NCBI RefSeq assembly: GCF_015477355.1
Contig: NZ_JADLRJ010000007.1
Span: 62,001-126,000 of the forward strand
Source: Nocardia blacklockiae
GTDB taxonomy: Bacteria > Actinomycetota > Actinomycetes > Mycobacteriales > Mycobacteriaceae
DNA: 64,000 nucleotides
Reading direction: 5' to 3'
Positions 63,300 through 64,000 of this stretch are shown piece by piece. The notes below the pieces were generated by a model. The model was not told where the DNA came from. It saw nothing but the letters and a program-made list of their open reading frames with translations, and made no database searches. Position 1 is the first letter of the stretch. Each line of letters begins with the position of its first letter. Both the position numbers and the translations under genes were made by a program.

Positions 63300-64000
63300 C
63301 GGAGACGGAGAACACGACCGAGCAGGCGAGCCCCAACGACCTGCCGCCGCTGCTGCGGCGGGTGCACATGGTCGGCATCGGCGGCGCCGGGATGTCGGGC
63401 ATCGCCCGCATCCTGCTCTCGCGCGGCGGCGCGGTGTCCGGTTCGGACGCCAAGGAGAGCCGCGGCGTGCTGGCCCTGCGGGCCCGCGGGGCCGAGGTGC
63501 GCATCGGCCACGACGCCTCCGCGCTGGACCTGCTGCCCGGCGGCCCGTCCGCCGTGGTGACCACCTACGCGGCCATTCCCAAGACCAATCCCGAACTGGT
63601 GGAGGCGAAACGGCGCGGCGTGCCCGTGCTGCTGCGGCCGACGGTGCTCGCCGAACTCATGCGCGGCCACCACACCCTGCTGGTGTCGGGCACGCACGGC
63701 AAGACCTCGACCACCTCGATGCTGGTGGTCTCGTTGCAGCACTGCGGTTTCGACCCGTCGTTCGCCGTGGGCGGGGAGCTCAACGAGGCCGGCACCAACG
63801 CCCACCACGGCACCGGCGGCTTCTTCGTGGCCGAGGCGGACGAGTCCGACGGCTCGCTGCTGCAGTACGACCCCGACGTCGCCGTGGTCACCAACATCGA
63901 ATCCGATCACCTGGACTTCTTCGGCACCGACGAGGCCTACGTCCAGGTCTTCGACGACTTCGTGGCGCGGTTGCGGCCCGGCGGGCTGCTGGTGGTGTGC
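63296..64000 (+). CDS. murC: UDP-MurNAc:L-alanine ligase, N-terminal 235 codons
   Basis: The gene runs off the right edge. The start GTG overlaps the murG stop. Visible are the Rossmann loop [19 protein letters not shown], the ATP loop GTHGKT at 132-137 and [15 protein letters not shown], all diagnostic of MurC. It adds the first L-alanine of the stem peptide. ftsQ and ftsZ would be expected beyond the window. Confidence 0.96.
   Translation, partial: MTETENTTEQASPNDLPPLLRRVHMVGIGGAGMSGIARILLSRGGAVSGSDAKESRGVLALRARGAEVRIGHDASALDLLPGGPSAVVTTYAAIPKTNPELVEAKRRGVPVLLRPTVLAELMRGHHTLLVSGTHGKTSTTSMLVVSLQHCGFDPSFAVGGELNEAGTNAHHGTGGFFVAEADESDGSLLQYDPDVAVVTNIESDHLDFFGTDEAYVQVFDDFVARLRPGGLLVVC

Overview
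The window is a high-GC actinobacterial chromosome segment. Gene content and order point to a mycolic-acid-producing member of the Mycobacteriales, most likely Nocardia or a close relative (inference). The right three quarters follow, gene by gene, the order known from Mycobacterium tuberculosis between Rv2191 and Rv2152c: exonuclease/GIY-YIG protein, NlpC/P60 hydrolase, pimB', SRPBCC proteins, ArsA-like ATPase, plsC, RNase AS, aroG, pknL, the Rv2175c-like regulator, mptA, idsA, an MTHFR-like protein, lppM, a GNAT, a DUF3040 protein and the division/cell-wall (dcw) cluster mraZ to murC. No rRNA, tRNA, CRISPR array, insertion sequence or phage gene was seen.

Layout. 1-5466: 5' part of trpD, a small unknown gene, then the respiratory block ctaE-qcrC-qcrA-qcrB (cytochrome c oxidase subunit III and the bc1 complex) closed by a strong terminator. 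Relative to M. tuberculosis this block is inverted and is separated from the exonuclease gene by an accessory stretch of about 11.5 kb (5483-17057). That stretch carries small regulators (Lrp-like, TetR, LysR, XRE), a PPOX-fold flavin/F420 protein, two tandem RNHCP proteins, an NDH-2-like oxidoreductase translationally coupled to an ECF41-type sigma factor, a pterin dehydratase, a CYTH protein and a TPR-like protein. 17039-34801: conserved envelope and primary-metabolism core. 35514-47804: a carotenoid pathway (idsA/crtE, crtI, crtB, a crtO-like ketolase, a cruF-like hydratase, a glycosyltransferase) interleaved with the conserved lipoglycan and lipoprotein genes mptA, metF-like and lppM. 49970-64000: the dcw cluster, with an MraZ-type operator, a structured RNA ahead of rsmH, then rsmH-ftsL-ftsI and murE-murF-mraY-murD-ftsW-murG-murC, most joined by 4-base ATGA or GTGA overlaps.

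How the genes work together: menaquinol oxidation (qcr/cta); phosphatidylinositol mannoside and lipomannan assembly (pimB', mptA, plsC); peptidoglycan precursor synthesis and septal polymerisation (mur, mraY, ftsW, ftsI) with its hydrolases (two NlpC/P60 proteins) and kinase control (pknL and its likely DNA-binding partner); and a membrane pigment pathway probably giving a glycosylated keto-carotenoid.

Notable sequence signals are a set of probable leaderless start codons (a -10 hexamer 5-7 bases before the start), an RNase AS gene whose only reasonable start is CTG, two copies of a 32-bp-arm palindromic repeat each trailed by 24-bp tandem half-units, and a decayed duplicate of a gene junction at 9432-9548.
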